A stretch of DNA of 64,000 nucleotides, taken from NCBI RefSeq assembly GCF_022808985.1, contig NZ_JAKZFT010000018.1, forward strand, positions 1 to 64,000, written 5' to 3'. This DNA is from Geotalea sp. SG265. GTDB lineage: Bacteria > Desulfobacterota > Desulfuromonadia > Geobacterales > Geobacteraceae. Shown one piece after another: positions 40,685 to 48,952 of this stretch (position 1 is its first letter; each line of letters begins with the position of its first letter). The notes beneath the pieces were generated by a model that was given only the letters and a program-made list of their open reading frames with translations, was not told the DNA's origin and did not search any database. Both the position numbers and the translations under genes were made by a program.

Positions 40685-41533
40685 TCAGCTTGGGTTAGGC
40701 CTCACTCTAGTAAGGACTTCCCCCGTCTCGTCGTTGTACAAGATGACCTCTTCAAGGTTACCGTAAACGAGCTTGTTACTGGTTACCGCCTCTATAGGCG
40801 AATCCATCGTAGCTTTGAGGTAGTAGCCATCATCCCCCAGAAAAGGATCGGTTAAGGTGAATACACAAATTGCCATAAGCTGATTTTTCAACTTTCTGGC
40901 TTTCTCATTGGGGAAGTTATCCAGCACAAATTCAAGTTGCTTGCTATAGCCGCTATCAACATTAAACTTTTGAATGTTGTTAACTACTAGAATAGCATTT
41001 GCTTGTAAGTGTTCAGATACTTCAACAGTAGCACCATAAGAATTACTAGCAATATAATTCTTCCGAATGTTATAGATCTCCTGACCAGTGATACCAAAAG
41101 CATATTTCGTGCGCCATGAGTCTACAGAGGGAATATCAACTCGCAACTTACTATTATCAGCATCATATGACGACCCAACATTAGCCACAAGAGATAGCTT
41201 GTCCCCGATTTTAACCGAACCGAATAGAGGAGATTTATCTTCGAGCTCTATACGCGAATTGTATTGTGCTGTAGTTTCGAACTCCCCCTTTTTACGATCC
41301 TTTCTCTCTTCAAGCTTTTTGTAAACTGCCCGTAAATCATGCCCCAAGAAATTTTTAGGGATTATATTTCCATCCAGCGTAAAAGGAATCTGCAGATAAG
41401 CCTGTTCCTTTTCAGCAACCTTTTTGACTGACTTCATTGCTTTTTTGCTAGGTTTCTTTTCAGCAGCATCTAGGCCATTGGAGAGCCCAATACTGATAAC
41501 AAAGAATAGCAGTAGCTGAAAAGAATATTTCAT
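40685..41533 (-). CDS. Exported hypothetical protein, paralogue of the 27939-28907 product
   Basis: A 282-residue protein with a signal peptide (MKYSFQLLLFFVISIGLSNG), a lysine-rich linker and a domain sharing NFLGHDLRAVYKKLEER, EFETTAQYNSR and LYNDETGEV-like features with the 27939-28907 product. ATG at 41533 follows GGGAGGATCT. Probably periplasmic; two diverged copies on one element suggest two related envelope functions. Confidence 0.7.
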   Translation of the reverse strand: MKYSFQLLLFFVISIGLSNGLDAAEKKPSKKAMKSVKKVAEKEQAYLQIPFTLDGNIIPKNFLGHDLRAVYKKLEERKDRKKGEFETTAQYNSRIELEDKSPLFGSVKIGDKLSLVANVGSSYDADNSKLRVDIPSVDSWRTKYAFGITGQEIYNIRKNYIASNSYGATVEVSEHLQANAILVVNNIQKFNVDSGYSKQLEFVLDNFPNEKARKLKNQLMAICVFTLTDPFLGDDGYYLKATMDSPIEAVTSNKLVYGNLEEVILYNDETGEVLTRVRPNPS

Positions 41534-41560
41534 AGATCCTCCCTGCTCAATCAAAGCAAG

Positions 41561-42037
41561 TTATCTTCTTTTAGCAGCAGGTTTTTTCGCAGCAGCCTTA
41601 ACTGGCTTCTTTTTCTCCTCAATCTTGGCCTTCCTGACAGCTCGGGCCTTTTCTAGGTTAGCGGCCAGGTTGTTCTGCTGTGCCATTTTACGACGTGCAT
41701 CAGAAAAAGATTTCGCGGCTAAAGGCTGTTTCGACGGTATCCCAAACTGTTTCTTGTATTCCCCCGGCTTCATGCCATGGGCCTGGTTAAGGTGACGAGC
41801 AAGCGTCTTGAATCCGCCTTTCCCGCAAACCATGCAAATTATTTCATTTTTCTTTATGGCTTCTTTAACCGTAAGGGCAGGTTTTTCTTCAGCTGCAGGT
41901 GCTGTTCCTCCAGTTTCCATACCCTTTAAAGCTGAATGAACTTTCTGAAGTTCCTGGATGAGGTCATCAGTCGTCATCGGTGAAGTCGATGCATGAGATG
42001 ATACGATCTGTGCTGCAAGTTCAGTTAAAGTAGACAT
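41561..42037 (-). CDS. Ros/MucR-family transcriptional regulator
   Basis: A 158-residue regulator. The family-defining prokaryotic C2H2-type finger is plain: ICMVCGKGGFKTLARHLNQA followed by HGMKPGEYKKQFGIP near residues 67-101. An N-terminal helical segment and a lysine/alanine-rich basic tail (KKPVKAAAKKPAAKRR) flank it. AAGGAGAA precedes the ATG. MucR proteins bind AT-rich DNA and repress broadly, so it is one candidate for reading one of the repeated regulatory sites in this window; no link is shown. Confidence 0.88.
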   Translation of the reverse strand: MSTLTELAAQIVSSHASTSPMTTDDLIQELQKVHSALKGMETGGTAPAAEEKPALTVKEAIKKNEIICMVCGKGGFKTLARHLNQAHGMKPGEYKKQFGIPSKQPLAAKSFSDARRKMAQQNNLAANLEKARAVRKAKIEEKKKPVKAAAKKPAAKRR

Positions 42038-42056
42038 GTAATTCTCCTTTATAAGA

Positions 42057-42869
42057 TTAATCCTGCCAACTGGTTAGGCGTCCGTTTTTAAAGTAGAGAT
42101 AGGTTCTATCTCCATATACCCACTGTTCATTTATTCCCCATGAACCTGCACTTCGGTTAATGTCCTGAGGCTTTCCCCAACTAGCAACAGCCTCATCTTT
42201 TGTCATACCTATAAAAATTTTACCGTTTGCTATGGCGTTCAGTGACTTCTTGCCCAATTTCTTTAGCTTATTTGGTAGTTTAAGGTAAAACTTGTCTAAA
42301 ACGGAAAATATGTTCAGGTTTTCGGTGAAAGTGCCATATTTTTCTGAAGAAAAAGTAAAGATCATCCAATCTGTATAGCCTATGTCAATATCTTTAATTA
42401 CTACCTTTGCTAATCCTGGCACTTTGCCCACTGGGGATTTTGCCCAAAGGTAAGAACCAACACCAATCCCCGTTGCTTCTAGTTTTTGCATCATCAACTT
42501 TTTATTTGTTTCTGGGGATTCCAATGTTATCACGGAAGTAGAAACGTTCGTAATATCTATACAAACAAGAGTGCCGTTATCAAATTTACCTTCTACAAGA
42601 TCCTGACCATTTCTGAGTAAAAACTGGTCAGTTATTAAAAAGGACTCTTTTATCTGGGGGATGTACTTGTCCTGGTCGGATACACGAAATTTTCTAAACG
42701 TCCCATCATAATCTGTGCATTTACCCTCTCGGAAACCATCTGTAAACTTGTCACTCCACTGGATCCAAAACCTTTTCCCGATATATTCCCTGCCGTAGGC
42801 ACCCATACACATTGCTGGCACCCCAAAGACAACAAGAAAAGAAAAAACCGAGGAAATGAAGAAATTCAT
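42057..42869 (-). CDS. Exported protein with BamE/SmpA-like C-terminus
   Basis: A 270-residue protein with an N-terminal signal sequence (MNFFISSVFSFLVVFGVPAM) and a C-terminal segment IFIGMTKDEAVASWGKPQDI followed by QWVYGDRTYLYFKNGRL, the pattern of the SmpA/OmlA (BamE-like) outer-membrane assembly fold. ATG at 42869 is chosen because GGGAGAG precedes it; the frame is open far upstream but includes no signal. A weak box-like GCACGAAAT lies near 42940. Periplasmic role likely. Confidence 0.68.
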   Translation of the reverse strand: MNFFISSVFSFLVVFGVPAMCMGAYGREYIGKRFWIQWSDKFTDGFREGKCTDYDGTFRKFRVSDQDKYIPQIKESFLITDQFLLRNGQDLVEGKFDNGTLVCIDITNVSTSVITLESPETNKKLMMQKLEATGIGVGSYLWAKSPVGKVPGLAKVVIKDIDIGYTDWMIFTFSSEKYGTFTENLNIFSVLDKFYLKLPNKLKKLGKKSLNAIANGKIFIGMTKDEAVASWGKPQDINRSAGSWGINEQWVYGDRTYLYFKNGRLTSWQD

Positions 42870-42972
42870 AGGCTCTCCCGCGAGCACCAATTTGGCTAAG
42901 AAAAAACTTCCGCCAGAACCGTCGAAAAAATAGCATTTCGTGCTTAAATTTACCAGATGAATTGAGTTTAAA

Positions 42973-43386
42973 TTAATATATTTGCAGAAAAAGGGCAGAA
43001 AAGAAACTTGTGGCATGATGCAAACCATTAACAGCATATGCAGCATCTAAATACCCACGGATCCCAGCGACAAACATCAGAATCGTGATCGTAGCGAGTA
43101 GCAATCTCTCAGAATTGCAAAACCCAGTTAGGAATGTCGCCAAGGCAAAACCGGCAAGGGGATAGGCAATGCAGTAATATGTGTAACATGGGAAACTGTA
43201 TAACAAAACGATAAAGAAAGCTGAAATGATAAGAGAACTAAGTAATAAGATAAGCTTGGTTTTTAGACTACTCTTTGAACATGAAAAACATGAACCTACT
43301 ATAGCGAATGCTACGGATGGGAATGTCCCTGTAACAGCATAAACGGTAACTGCTACAGGGAATATGTTTTGAACCCTTTTACGCAA
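42973..43386 (-). CDS. Polytopic membrane protein
   Basis: Up to 137 residues with about four hydrophobic segments (FPSVAFAIVGSCF, LILLLSSLIISAFFIVLLYS, IAYPLAGFALATFLTGF, LLLATITILMFVAGIRGYL). No ATG with a ribosome binding site is available; the TTG at 43386, overlapping the upstream stop, suggests coupled translation. The start is uncertain. Confidence 0.5.
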   Translation of the reverse strand: MRKRVQNIFPVAVTVYAVTGTFPSVAFAIVGSCFSCSKSSLKTKLILLLSSLIISAFFIVLLYSFPCYTYYCIAYPLAGFALATFLTGFCNSERLLLATITILMFVAGIRGYLDAAYAVNGLHHATSFFSALFLQIY

Positions 43387-43675
43387 CTTTGAAGAGGGGG
43401 AGTTGAGATTCTGCGGTATTGTCGATTCTATATTTCCTGGGCGATTTTCTCGATTGATTGGTTTTGTCCTTAAGGATCAGGTTAAATTTCTTCTCCGCTT
43501 CAACATACCTCTCCCTGAACCAGGCCTCACGCAATGCCTTTTTGCCTATTGCAGAGGATCTTTTCTCGATAACAAAGCCGTCACTGATAGCGTATAAAGT
43601 AAGAGTGTATCTCGCTCGTCTTGCAGAGTTAGCAACCAGATCAACTGTTCTTAGAGCTGTCCCTGTCATAGTCAC
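43379..43675 (-). CDS. Small WGR-like domain protein
   Basis: A 98-residue basic protein whose middle (RRARYTLTLYAISDGFVIEK ... YVEAEKKFNLILKDKTNQSR) follows the strand-helix pattern of WGR domains, small nucleic-acid-binding folds found in PARP-like and plasmid proteins. The W-G-R triad itself is not preserved. GGGGGTGACT precedes the ATG. Assignment is tentative. Confidence 0.55.
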   Translation of the reverse strand: MTMTGTALRTVDLVANSARRARYTLTLYAISDGFVIEKRSSAIGKKALREAWFRERYVEAEKKFNLILKDKTNQSRKSPRKYRIDNTAESQLPLFKVA

Positions 43676-43760
43676 CCCCCCTAAGCGTACTGGCTCTTTA
43701 AAGAACCATACTACCTTAGAGATGACATTGTCAACAAGCTAAGTGTATGTATTTGTGTTA

Positions 43761-44018
43761 TTAATTTCTTGACAATAACCAAATCAGGTTTTCACTGGTA
43801 AGTGGTACCTTTGACCGAAAAATATTCTTGCAGCCTTGCAGGAGATATCTATCATTGATCCTTTTGTCTTCTACTAGATCCCAAGCAGTGAAAATGAGCT
43901 GCAATCGACTATGCCTATGCCTAATCTCTATCCCGTCAAAGATAGGGTATGGGTGCAAATATTCTTCTACGGCCTTCCTGATTTGCCGATATGATTCCTT
44001 AGCAGCATCTGCGGTCAT
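43761..44018 (-). CDS. Small hypothetical protein
   Basis: An 85-residue soluble protein (MTADAAKESYRQIRKAVEEY...) with a helical N-terminus. The ATG at 44018 is 3 nt after the stop of the upstream membrane gene, with AGGTGG near. Family not recognised. Confidence 0.55.
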   Translation of the reverse strand: MTADAAKESYRQIRKAVEEYLHPYPIFDGIEIRHRHSRLQLIFTAWDLVEDKRINDRYLLQGCKNIFRSKVPLTSENLIWLLSRN

Positions 44019-44020
44019 AC

Positions 44021-44371
44021 CTAACGCCACCTGCCACGGAACTCTCTATCACGGTTGTCATTAACAATATAGACATATCGATATACATGACCGATATGCA
44101 ACCCACAAAAAATAGCTAAAAAAACCTGCAAAATAGCAGCAGGGGGTAATATAAAAAACCACCCAAACAAAATTTTACTTACCACTGGGTTCATTGTACT
44201 GGTCGGCCACATTAGATAATAAACGAAGGCGCTGCCAGCAGAAAGCATGACCCAAGCGACAAGCACCCTATTCAGGATAAAGAAAAAGCCCGTCATGTAG
44301 TGATCCCGGATCACCCGAAGCGCATACGTGATTTCTCCTATTACCATCATAATTCCTCTTAAAAGTTTCAT
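44021..44371 (-). CDS. Membrane protein
   Basis: A 116-residue protein with two or three membrane segments (FFFILNRVLVAWVMLSAGSA, FGWFFILPPAAILQVFLAIF) and a basic C-terminus. GAGGAGG lies 6 nt before the ATG at 44371. Located between a barrel-protein gene and a small soluble gene in one operon. Confidence 0.6.
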   Translation of the reverse strand: MKLLRGIMMVIGEITYALRVIRDHYMTGFFFILNRVLVAWVMLSAGSAFVYYLMWPTSTMNPVVSKILFGWFFILPPAAILQVFLAIFCGLHIGHVYRYVYIVNDNRDREFRGRWR

Positions 44372-44406
44372 AGATCCTCCTCTAACCAGAAATAAATAAA
44401 CAGAAT

Positions 44407-45036
44407 TTAGAAGGCTTTGCCGAAGCAAATGCCGAACTGGCTCCCATCCGCATCCTTGAACCGTACCTTCTCATAATTGATGTTGAAGAGATAGCCGGGT
44501 GTCTTAACGCCTGCTTCCACCCTAGGTTGTGCTGTAGTGCCTGATATCGCCTGTATAACAGCCAATCCCAGCATGTACAGATCCTGGCCTTTCGGAAGAG
44601 CAGTGCCTATATTAAGGCCAGCGACACCGTATCCCTCTGCGTGATTCCGTGCGGCGTTACTACGTCCCCAGAACATACCTCCAGCGCCAGCAACCGGGTC
44701 TAGATGTACCGCCCCGAGAGTCAACGGCACAACTGCAAGGGATTCGAGCTTGAATCCATAATGTGTGGTTTTCTCAGTGGAGTATTTCTGGTAGCTGAAA
44801 TAATCGGTCTCTCCTACTTGGCCCTCGGCCTTGAGATCCAGATCGAGGTGTTCCGAGACAGGGATTCTAGAGCTGACGCCTAATGCTACAACTGGCCCTG
44901 TCTCCCTAGCCACAGGCTTCCCATTGGAGAAATCCTTTAGCCTTAGCCCTCCGATATTGATGTAACTGGAAACTTCAGCGGCGTTAGCAGAACTGGTAAC
45001 TACTACGAAGATGAAACAGAAGATAAGTTTTCCCAT
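44407..45036 (-). CDS. Outer-membrane beta-barrel protein, paralogue of the 53556-54194 product
   Basis: A 209-residue protein with a signal peptide (MGKLIFCFIFVVVTSSANAA) and alternating amphipathic strands ending in a terminal aromatic (FGICFGKAF), as in eight-stranded barrels. It aligns with the 53556-54194 product over its length (AEG.VGETDYF.Y, TTHYGFKLES, P.AGAG..F.G..N, QPR.EAG). GGAGGGT precedes the ATG. The leader between box and gene (about 100 nt) contains a hairpin followed by a T run, see below. Confidence 0.75.
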   Translation of the reverse strand: MGKLIFCFIFVVVTSSANAAEVSSYINIGGLRLKDFSNGKPVARETGPVVALGVSSRIPVSEHLDLDLKAEGQVGETDYFSYQKYSTEKTTHYGFKLESLAVVPLTLGAVHLDPVAGAGGMFWGRSNAARNHAEGYGVAGLNIGTALPKGQDLYMLGLAVIQAISGTTAQPRVEAGVKTPGYLFNINYEKVRFKDADGSQFGICFGKAF

Positions 45037-45053
45037 AGACCCTCCTTGTCTTT

Positions 45054-45119
45054 AAAAAAGTGGCAGGAGCGTGGCCCCCCGACCACCTCCCGCCTGCTCA
45101 CCTCGGCCATGATCGAGGT
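45054..45119 (-). promoter_or_regulatory. Structured leader with terminator-like hairpin
   Basis: On the minus strand, between the conserved box and the barrel gene, ACCTCG/CGAGGT (45100-45119) forms a small hairpin. It is followed by a GC-rich stem, GCGGGAGGTGG paired with a bulged CCACGCTCCTGC (45062-45094), then TTTTTT (45054-45059). This is a plausible attenuator: a terminator placed between promoter and gene. Confidence 0.5.
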
Positions 45120-45138
45120 AAGATCTAAAATGTCTCCT

Positions 45139-45151
45139 ACCTATTTCGTGA
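45139..45151 (-). promoter_or_regulatory. Conserved box TCACGAAATAGGT (copy 12)
   Basis: Exact minus-strand copy, 102 nt before the barrel gene and upstream of its terminator-like leader hairpin. Confidence 0.72.
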
Positions 45152-45251
45152 GATTCAGCCCAAACTGGGCTTGACTAAGGATTTAATAGTGTGTATTGCT
45201 AAAAAAATTTAAATCCTTAAGGTTTTTTTAGCCTCCACAGGAGAACAACAC

Positions 45252-46277
45252 GTGAAAACTCTTCAATGTTTTTGTTTAATTTCTCTTTCGATATTGATGC
45301 TTGGCTGGACTTCGGTCGAGCCACCAGCAGTGGTTCTCGCAGCAAAACTTAGGGGGCCTCTAACCGATGAAGTAGGAACTATTGAGGAGTTCACTTCTTT
45401 TTACCAAGGGGAAAGGCAGTGGGAAAAGCAAAAAGACGGGTGGCTATTGAAGATTACGAATCAGGATCGGCTCACTGAAAAATCCAATACGATCCGCTTC
45501 GCCTTTGTAAGAACATCTAATCAGTATGTCCTATCCAGAGCGGTTGTTGCTGAAAAAGAACTATCCCCAACTGAAATCAACTCGCTAATTATTGATTTTG
45601 CTTTTAGAAAAAAACAATCAGATGGGTTGAATAAGAAAGATGCTTCTGCAGGAGTTTTGGGATTAAAAAGAGCTGCGATTGAAGCTAAGTTAGGAAAACC
45701 AAAATCTACCGTTAAAAGTCTCAAGCCTACTGTTTACCTTTATTGCGTCAACGGTAGCTATAAACCGTATATTTATGACCATGAAGGGCATTATGTTGAA
45801 GAAGCTCCTCAACCCTTACAAGGTAATACTGTTGGGACATGCAGTGACTCCGAAACTATTTTAGTGATGTACGACAAAACCGGGCATGCAGTAGGAAGTG
45901 GTTACCTTACCGTGCATGGAAACACATATGACCAAGGGTGGATAAATTACCTAGATACCTTGATTTTGGGGACGGACAATAAAAAAGCTGCCATGGGGGC
46001 AAAAGAGGTCACCATCCCAGGAGTTACACAGGATCCCACCAAAATAAATCTCACTGAAGGGCCTTACAATGGGTCTAGAGCTATTGTCTTAACTTCAGGA
46101 ATAAAGCATGTAATTTTTGAGATGGTAGGTGACGTGGATACGCCTGGACGAATGGGTATGGTTTGGTTCCTACCCAAGGCTATGATCAGAAGTGATTGGT
46201 TGAAACTTCTCAAAGACGAGCGCCTATGGGGGCCGAATGATGGAGGTGACTTTGTTCCTGCCAAATCTCCAAAATAG
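45252..46277 (+). CDS. Exported hypothetical protein
   Basis: A 341-residue protein with a signal peptide (MKTLQCFCLISLSILMLGWT). The body contains a SmpA/BamE-like segment (LGLKRAAIEAKLGKPKSTVK) near residue 135. CAGGAGAAC precedes the start. A promoter TTGACT-17-TATTGC is possible at 45173-45201. It has no conserved box. Probably periplasmic; function unknown. Confidence 0.62.
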   Translation: MKTLQCFCLISLSILMLGWTSVEPPAVVLAAKLRGPLTDEVGTIEEFTSFYQGERQWEKQKDGWLLKITNQDRLTEKSNTIRFAFVRTSNQYVLSRAVVAEKELSPTEINSLIIDFAFRKKQSDGLNKKDASAGVLGLKRAAIEAKLGKPKSTVKSLKPTVYLYCVNGSYKPYIYDHEGHYVEEAPQPLQGNTVGTCSDSETILVMYDKTGHAVGSGYLTVHGNTYDQGWINYLDTLILGTDNKKAAMGAKEVTIPGVTQDPTKINLTEGPYNGSRAIVLTSGIKHVIFEMVGDVDTPGRMGMVWFLPKAMIRSDWLKLLKDERLWGPNDGGDFVPAKSPK

Positions 46278-46313
46278 CAGCCTCCATATTTCGCTTTAAA
46301 TCGGATTTTTTTT

Positions 46314-46694
46314 CTACACCCTACCCTTACCCTTCGTGCTTTTCTTTGTTTTTCCGGGAAAACTGAAAATATTGCTCCCCTGGAACTCGTAGTTGAAGAT
46401 CGACCCCATATCCTCTCCTAACCCTCTGGCTATTCTTATTTCCACATAAGAATATAGATACTGCCTGGTTGGATTGGCAATTTCATTAGCCACGACTCTG
46501 TAGGTAAGGGTAGAAATCGAAGAGAGTGCAATCCCGTCTATAAGGCTGTCTGCTCCTCTTGTCTTGAGATCCAGGAAACACACTAGGCCATCAGGGTCTC
46601 GGTTCGAATTAAATAGGTAGTGATGCTCCCCCAATTTGTGCCTATTCAGCAGAACCACGTCCCCATATTTATCTAGGGCCTCATCGAGCGTCAT
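46314..46694 (-). CDS. Hypothetical protein
   Basis: A 126-residue soluble protein (MTLDEALDKYGDVVLLNRHK...) ending in a basic tail (KTKKSTKGKGRV). Its ATG overlaps the stop of the upstream gene by 4 nt. Family not recognised. Confidence 0.6.
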   Translation of the reverse strand: MTLDEALDKYGDVVLLNRHKLGEHHYLFNSNRDPDGLVCFLDLKTRGADSLIDGIALSSISTLTYRVVANEIANPTRQYLYSYVEIRIARGLGEDMGSIFNYEFQGSNIFSFPGKTKKSTKGKGRV

Positions 46695-47032
46695 GCCGCC
46701 CTCTTCCCTACTTCAGTAAGATAACCTTTCTTCTGCAGGAAGGAACATATCTTTTTGATTCGATCTGATTTTTCCTCCAGCGAATTTCCGAGGATTTTTA
46801 CTTGATACCTGCCCTCCCCTCGGCGAGCTGCAAAATCATCTGAAAACATTGAATTGATTGCAGCCGGATCATAAGACCAGCTCGTATAACCATCCCCTAC
46901 CAGGATCGCGAAGAAAACGAGCATGTCTTCCTCGTCCCGCAATGACAAGGTGATCTCGTTTTCCTTCTCACAGTTGCTGAATTTGAACATAGCTACAGGC
47001 TCAAGTTGCTGTTTTGCATTTTCTGTTACCAT
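46691..47032 (-). CDS. Hypothetical protein
   Basis: A 113-residue soluble protein with an acidic middle (FSNCEKENEITLSLRDEEDM) and a basic helical C-terminus. TAGGAG lies 6 nt before the ATG, 8 nt after the recombinase stop, so it is probably in the recombinase operon. Confidence 0.6.
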   Translation of the reverse strand: MVTENAKQQLEPVAMFKFSNCEKENEITLSLRDEEDMLVFFAILVGDGYTSWSYDPAAINSMFSDDFAARRGEGRYQVKILGNSLEEKSDRIKKICSFLQKKGYLTEVGKRAA

Positions 47033-47040
47033 TGCTGCTC

Positions 47041-47661
47041 CTACAATTCGTTGAGGTACGCCTGCTTGATCTCAGTATCCTGGATGCAAAGATAATCAAG
47101 CGTCTGGCGTTGGGATGAGTGGTTGAACATTACCATAAGCGTTGGTATATCGACACCAAAAGTTACCCTCTGGTGGTATCCCCACGTCTTCCGTAGAGAA
47201 TGAGCGCCGTAGTTCCCTTTCATATTGATCTCAGCACACCACTTCTTCACTAAGTTATTGAGGTATGGCGTCGTGATCGGCTTTCCCTTCCCTTCCCTGC
47301 TTTGGAACAGGTAATCTGCATCCTCTGCACCCGGCATAGTTGCCAACAGCCCTTGGACAGCTTGATACACTGTGGGGTTCATTGTCACCATTCGCTTCTT
47401 GGAGGTTTTCTGCTCTTTCAGGGTGAAATCATCGCCGATTTCCATGTGGCGTACTTTCCCTACTGTAAGTTTAAGTAGATCGACCCCACGAAGGTTCGTA
47501 TTGATACCAACCGTAAAAATAGCAAAGTCTCTCGGATTTCCAGAGAGCAATTTTTTAATATTTTTAATGTCCTTCTCTTTTTTGATCGGTTCAACTTTTG
47601 TACTTGATCCCTTTACTGGGTGATTTCGATTTTTTATATCTACTACTTTTTCACTCTCCAT
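47041..47661 (-). CDS. Tyrosine recombinase, catalytic domain
   Basis: A 206-residue site-specific recombinase made of the catalytic domain only; the usual N-terminal SAM-like arm-binding or core-binding domain (about 90 residues) is missing, replaced by a short basic stretch. Catalytic residues are in place: R58 (NTNLRGVDLL), a strand lysine around K85, H154 and R157 (AHSLRKTW), H181 (FNHSSQ) and the nucleophile Y190. GGAGGT precedes the ATG. A perfect 12-6-12 inverted repeat lies 177 bp upstream of the start, a natural crossover site. Resolution of plasmid multimers is the likely job. Confidence 0.88.
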   Translation of the reverse strand: MESEKVVDIKNRNHPVKGSSTKVEPIKKEKDIKNIKKLLSGNPRDFAIFTVGINTNLRGVDLLKLTVGKVRHMEIGDDFTLKEQKTSKKRMVTMNPTVYQAVQGLLATMPGAEDADYLFQSREGKGKPITTPYLNNLVKKWCAEINMKGNYGAHSLRKTWGYHQRVTFGVDIPTLMVMFNHSSQRQTLDYLCIQDTEIKQAYLNEL

Positions 47662-47837
47662 TTTGCACCTCCGTTTTCTACACTAAAGCAGGGGGCAATC
47701 TCTCATTTTTCATGCCCTTCAAAAATTGCACCTCAGTTTTAACATTTCATGGTTTTTCCATCAATACTTAAAACTCATTTTTACTCGGTTAAGATCAGGC
47801 ATTTGTGAACCCCTGTATTTACTGCATTTGGCATCTG

Positions 47838-47867
47838 AGTCTTAACTTTAGTATAAAAGTTAAGACT
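47838..47867. other. Inverted repeat 12-6-12, candidate recombination core site
   Basis: AGTCTTAACTTT (47838-47849) and its exact inverse AAAGTTAAGACT (47856-47867) flank a 6-bp centre AGTATA. Arms of 11-13 bp around a 6-8 bp centre are the layout of tyrosine-recombinase crossover sites such as dif. A GACTG/CAGTC hairpin with T run (47911-47929) lies beyond it. The repeat is seen; the use by the adjacent recombinase is inferred. An operator is the alternative. Confidence 0.6.
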
Positions 47868-47905
47868 GAATCCACCCGGCATATATTCAAAAAACAATAT
47901 ACAAT

Positions 47906-48589
47906 TTAGGACTGTTTCAGTCTTTTTTCTTGGTTTTGACTTTCCCATTGACCTAAGAGAGTCCTAATCAAATCAGATTTTTTTGTAAAAAATTTGATCT
48001 CCTTTTTTTTACATGAGGCGATCACCTTCCGGGCAAAATTATTCACAAACGAAGATCGAAATTCGATTGGAAATTTCAAAATGTCTGCACCGGCAAAAAC
48101 GAGGTTGAAGTCTTCGTCCAGGTCAAAAAAATACAGCCGACGATCTGTCTCTTTCCCCCCACGATTTTTAGTTATCGCTTCAGCAATAACATTTGGCATC
48201 CAGACCCCGCCTTCTCGCAAGAGACAACAATCTGTGTAGGGGAGGGCAGAGAACAGTTCATCTAAACGCTTTTTTGCCTTGCTGTTCAGAATGTCCACGG
48301 CATTATCTGCATGCAGCTGAAGCTTCTCTACCATTACCTCCAAAACATCGACTGGCGTTTGTTTAAGGGACTCGAAACCTTCTACTTGGAAGTTTATAAG
48401 CCCTCCTCCTGTATGGTTCTCCACAGCCTCTAGTTCAATTTCTCTTGCCTCTGTGAAACAGAAGTTCGTAGTTATCCCGAGGCCCTGGCAATACGATATA
48501 GTTGTCAGCAGCTCCTGCAGGGCCGATTCAAGAAAGTCACGATGCACATCACCTGAGAAGAATTGCCTACCGTTATAAATTCCAGACAT
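47906..48589 (-). CDS. Hypothetical protein, partly related to the 48599-48877 product
   Basis: A 227-residue soluble protein. Residues 60-90 (LINFQVEGFESLKQTPVDVL) match LSLEVEGYDTFDELPLHILK in the preceding gene's product, so they share a fold. A CC pair and a basic C-terminus are present. The gene ends inside a hairpin with a T run. Its ATG is 9 nt after the upstream stop. Family not recognised. Confidence 0.62.
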   Translation of the reverse strand: MSGIYNGRQFFSGDVHRDFLESALQELLTTISYCQGLGITTNFCFTEAREIELEAVENHTGGGLINFQVEGFESLKQTPVDVLEVMVEKLQLHADNAVDILNSKAKKRLDELFSALPYTDCCLLREGGVWMPNVIAEAITKNRGGKETDRRLYFFDLDEDFNLVFAGADILKFPIEFRSSFVNNFARKVIASCKKKEIKFFTKKSDLIRTLLGQWESQNQEKRLKQS

Positions 48590-48598
48590 TATTATTCC

Positions 48599-48877
48599 TC
48601 ACGATCCGGCAGTAATGCTCCGCCTTTTTAGATCTTCCACCAACTCATCGGCAAGGGCTTTAAGAATGTGCAGAGGGAGCTCGTCAAAAGTATCATAGCC
48701 TTCTACCTCCAGAGAAAGACTTCTTCCTTGCAATTGAGGCTGTATCACCTGGCTGCTTAAATGGCCTGCTTTGTCACATCTATAAACAAGCGTCGAATCA
48801 GGCTCAACATACTCAGCCAGTTCTTCGAAACATGAATTGATGATACCGACATAGAATTTCTCCGGCTCAAGATCCAT
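48599..48877 (-). CDS. Small hypothetical protein
   Basis: A 92-residue protein (MDLEPEKFYVGIINSCFEEL...). ATG at 48877 is chosen because TGGAGGTGG lies 5 nt upstream. A conserved box lies 75 nt upstream and three GTAAA/GTAAACA units lie between, so two signals meet here. Confidence 0.62.
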   Translation of the reverse strand: MDLEPEKFYVGIINSCFEELAEYVEPDSTLVYRCDKAGHLSSQVIQPQLQGRSLSLEVEGYDTFDELPLHILKALADELVEDLKRRSITAGS

Positions 48878-48890
48878 TGCCACCTCCAGT

Positions 48891-48913
48891 GTAAACATAG
48901 TAAACAAAGTAAA
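48891..48913. promoter_or_regulatory. Direct GTAAACA repeats
   Basis: GTAAACATAGTAAACAAAGTAAA contains two GTAAACA units and a shortened third at 9-10 bp spacing, related to the AGTAAACAT sites near parA. They lie between a conserved box and the 48599-48877 gene. Confidence 0.4.
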
Positions 48914-48952
48914 TTTAAATAACCTCGATCCGAGGGCTAAGGATCATTCCTC

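Noticed and set aside
41100-41115. ATTTCGTGCG resembling a box in 40685-41533
   Set aside because: Inside a coding region, with too few matching positions and no gene start downstream.
42925-42945. Box-like GCACGAAAT before the 42057-42869 gene
   Set aside because: Only the first nine positions match and the TAGGT end is absent; counted as chance.
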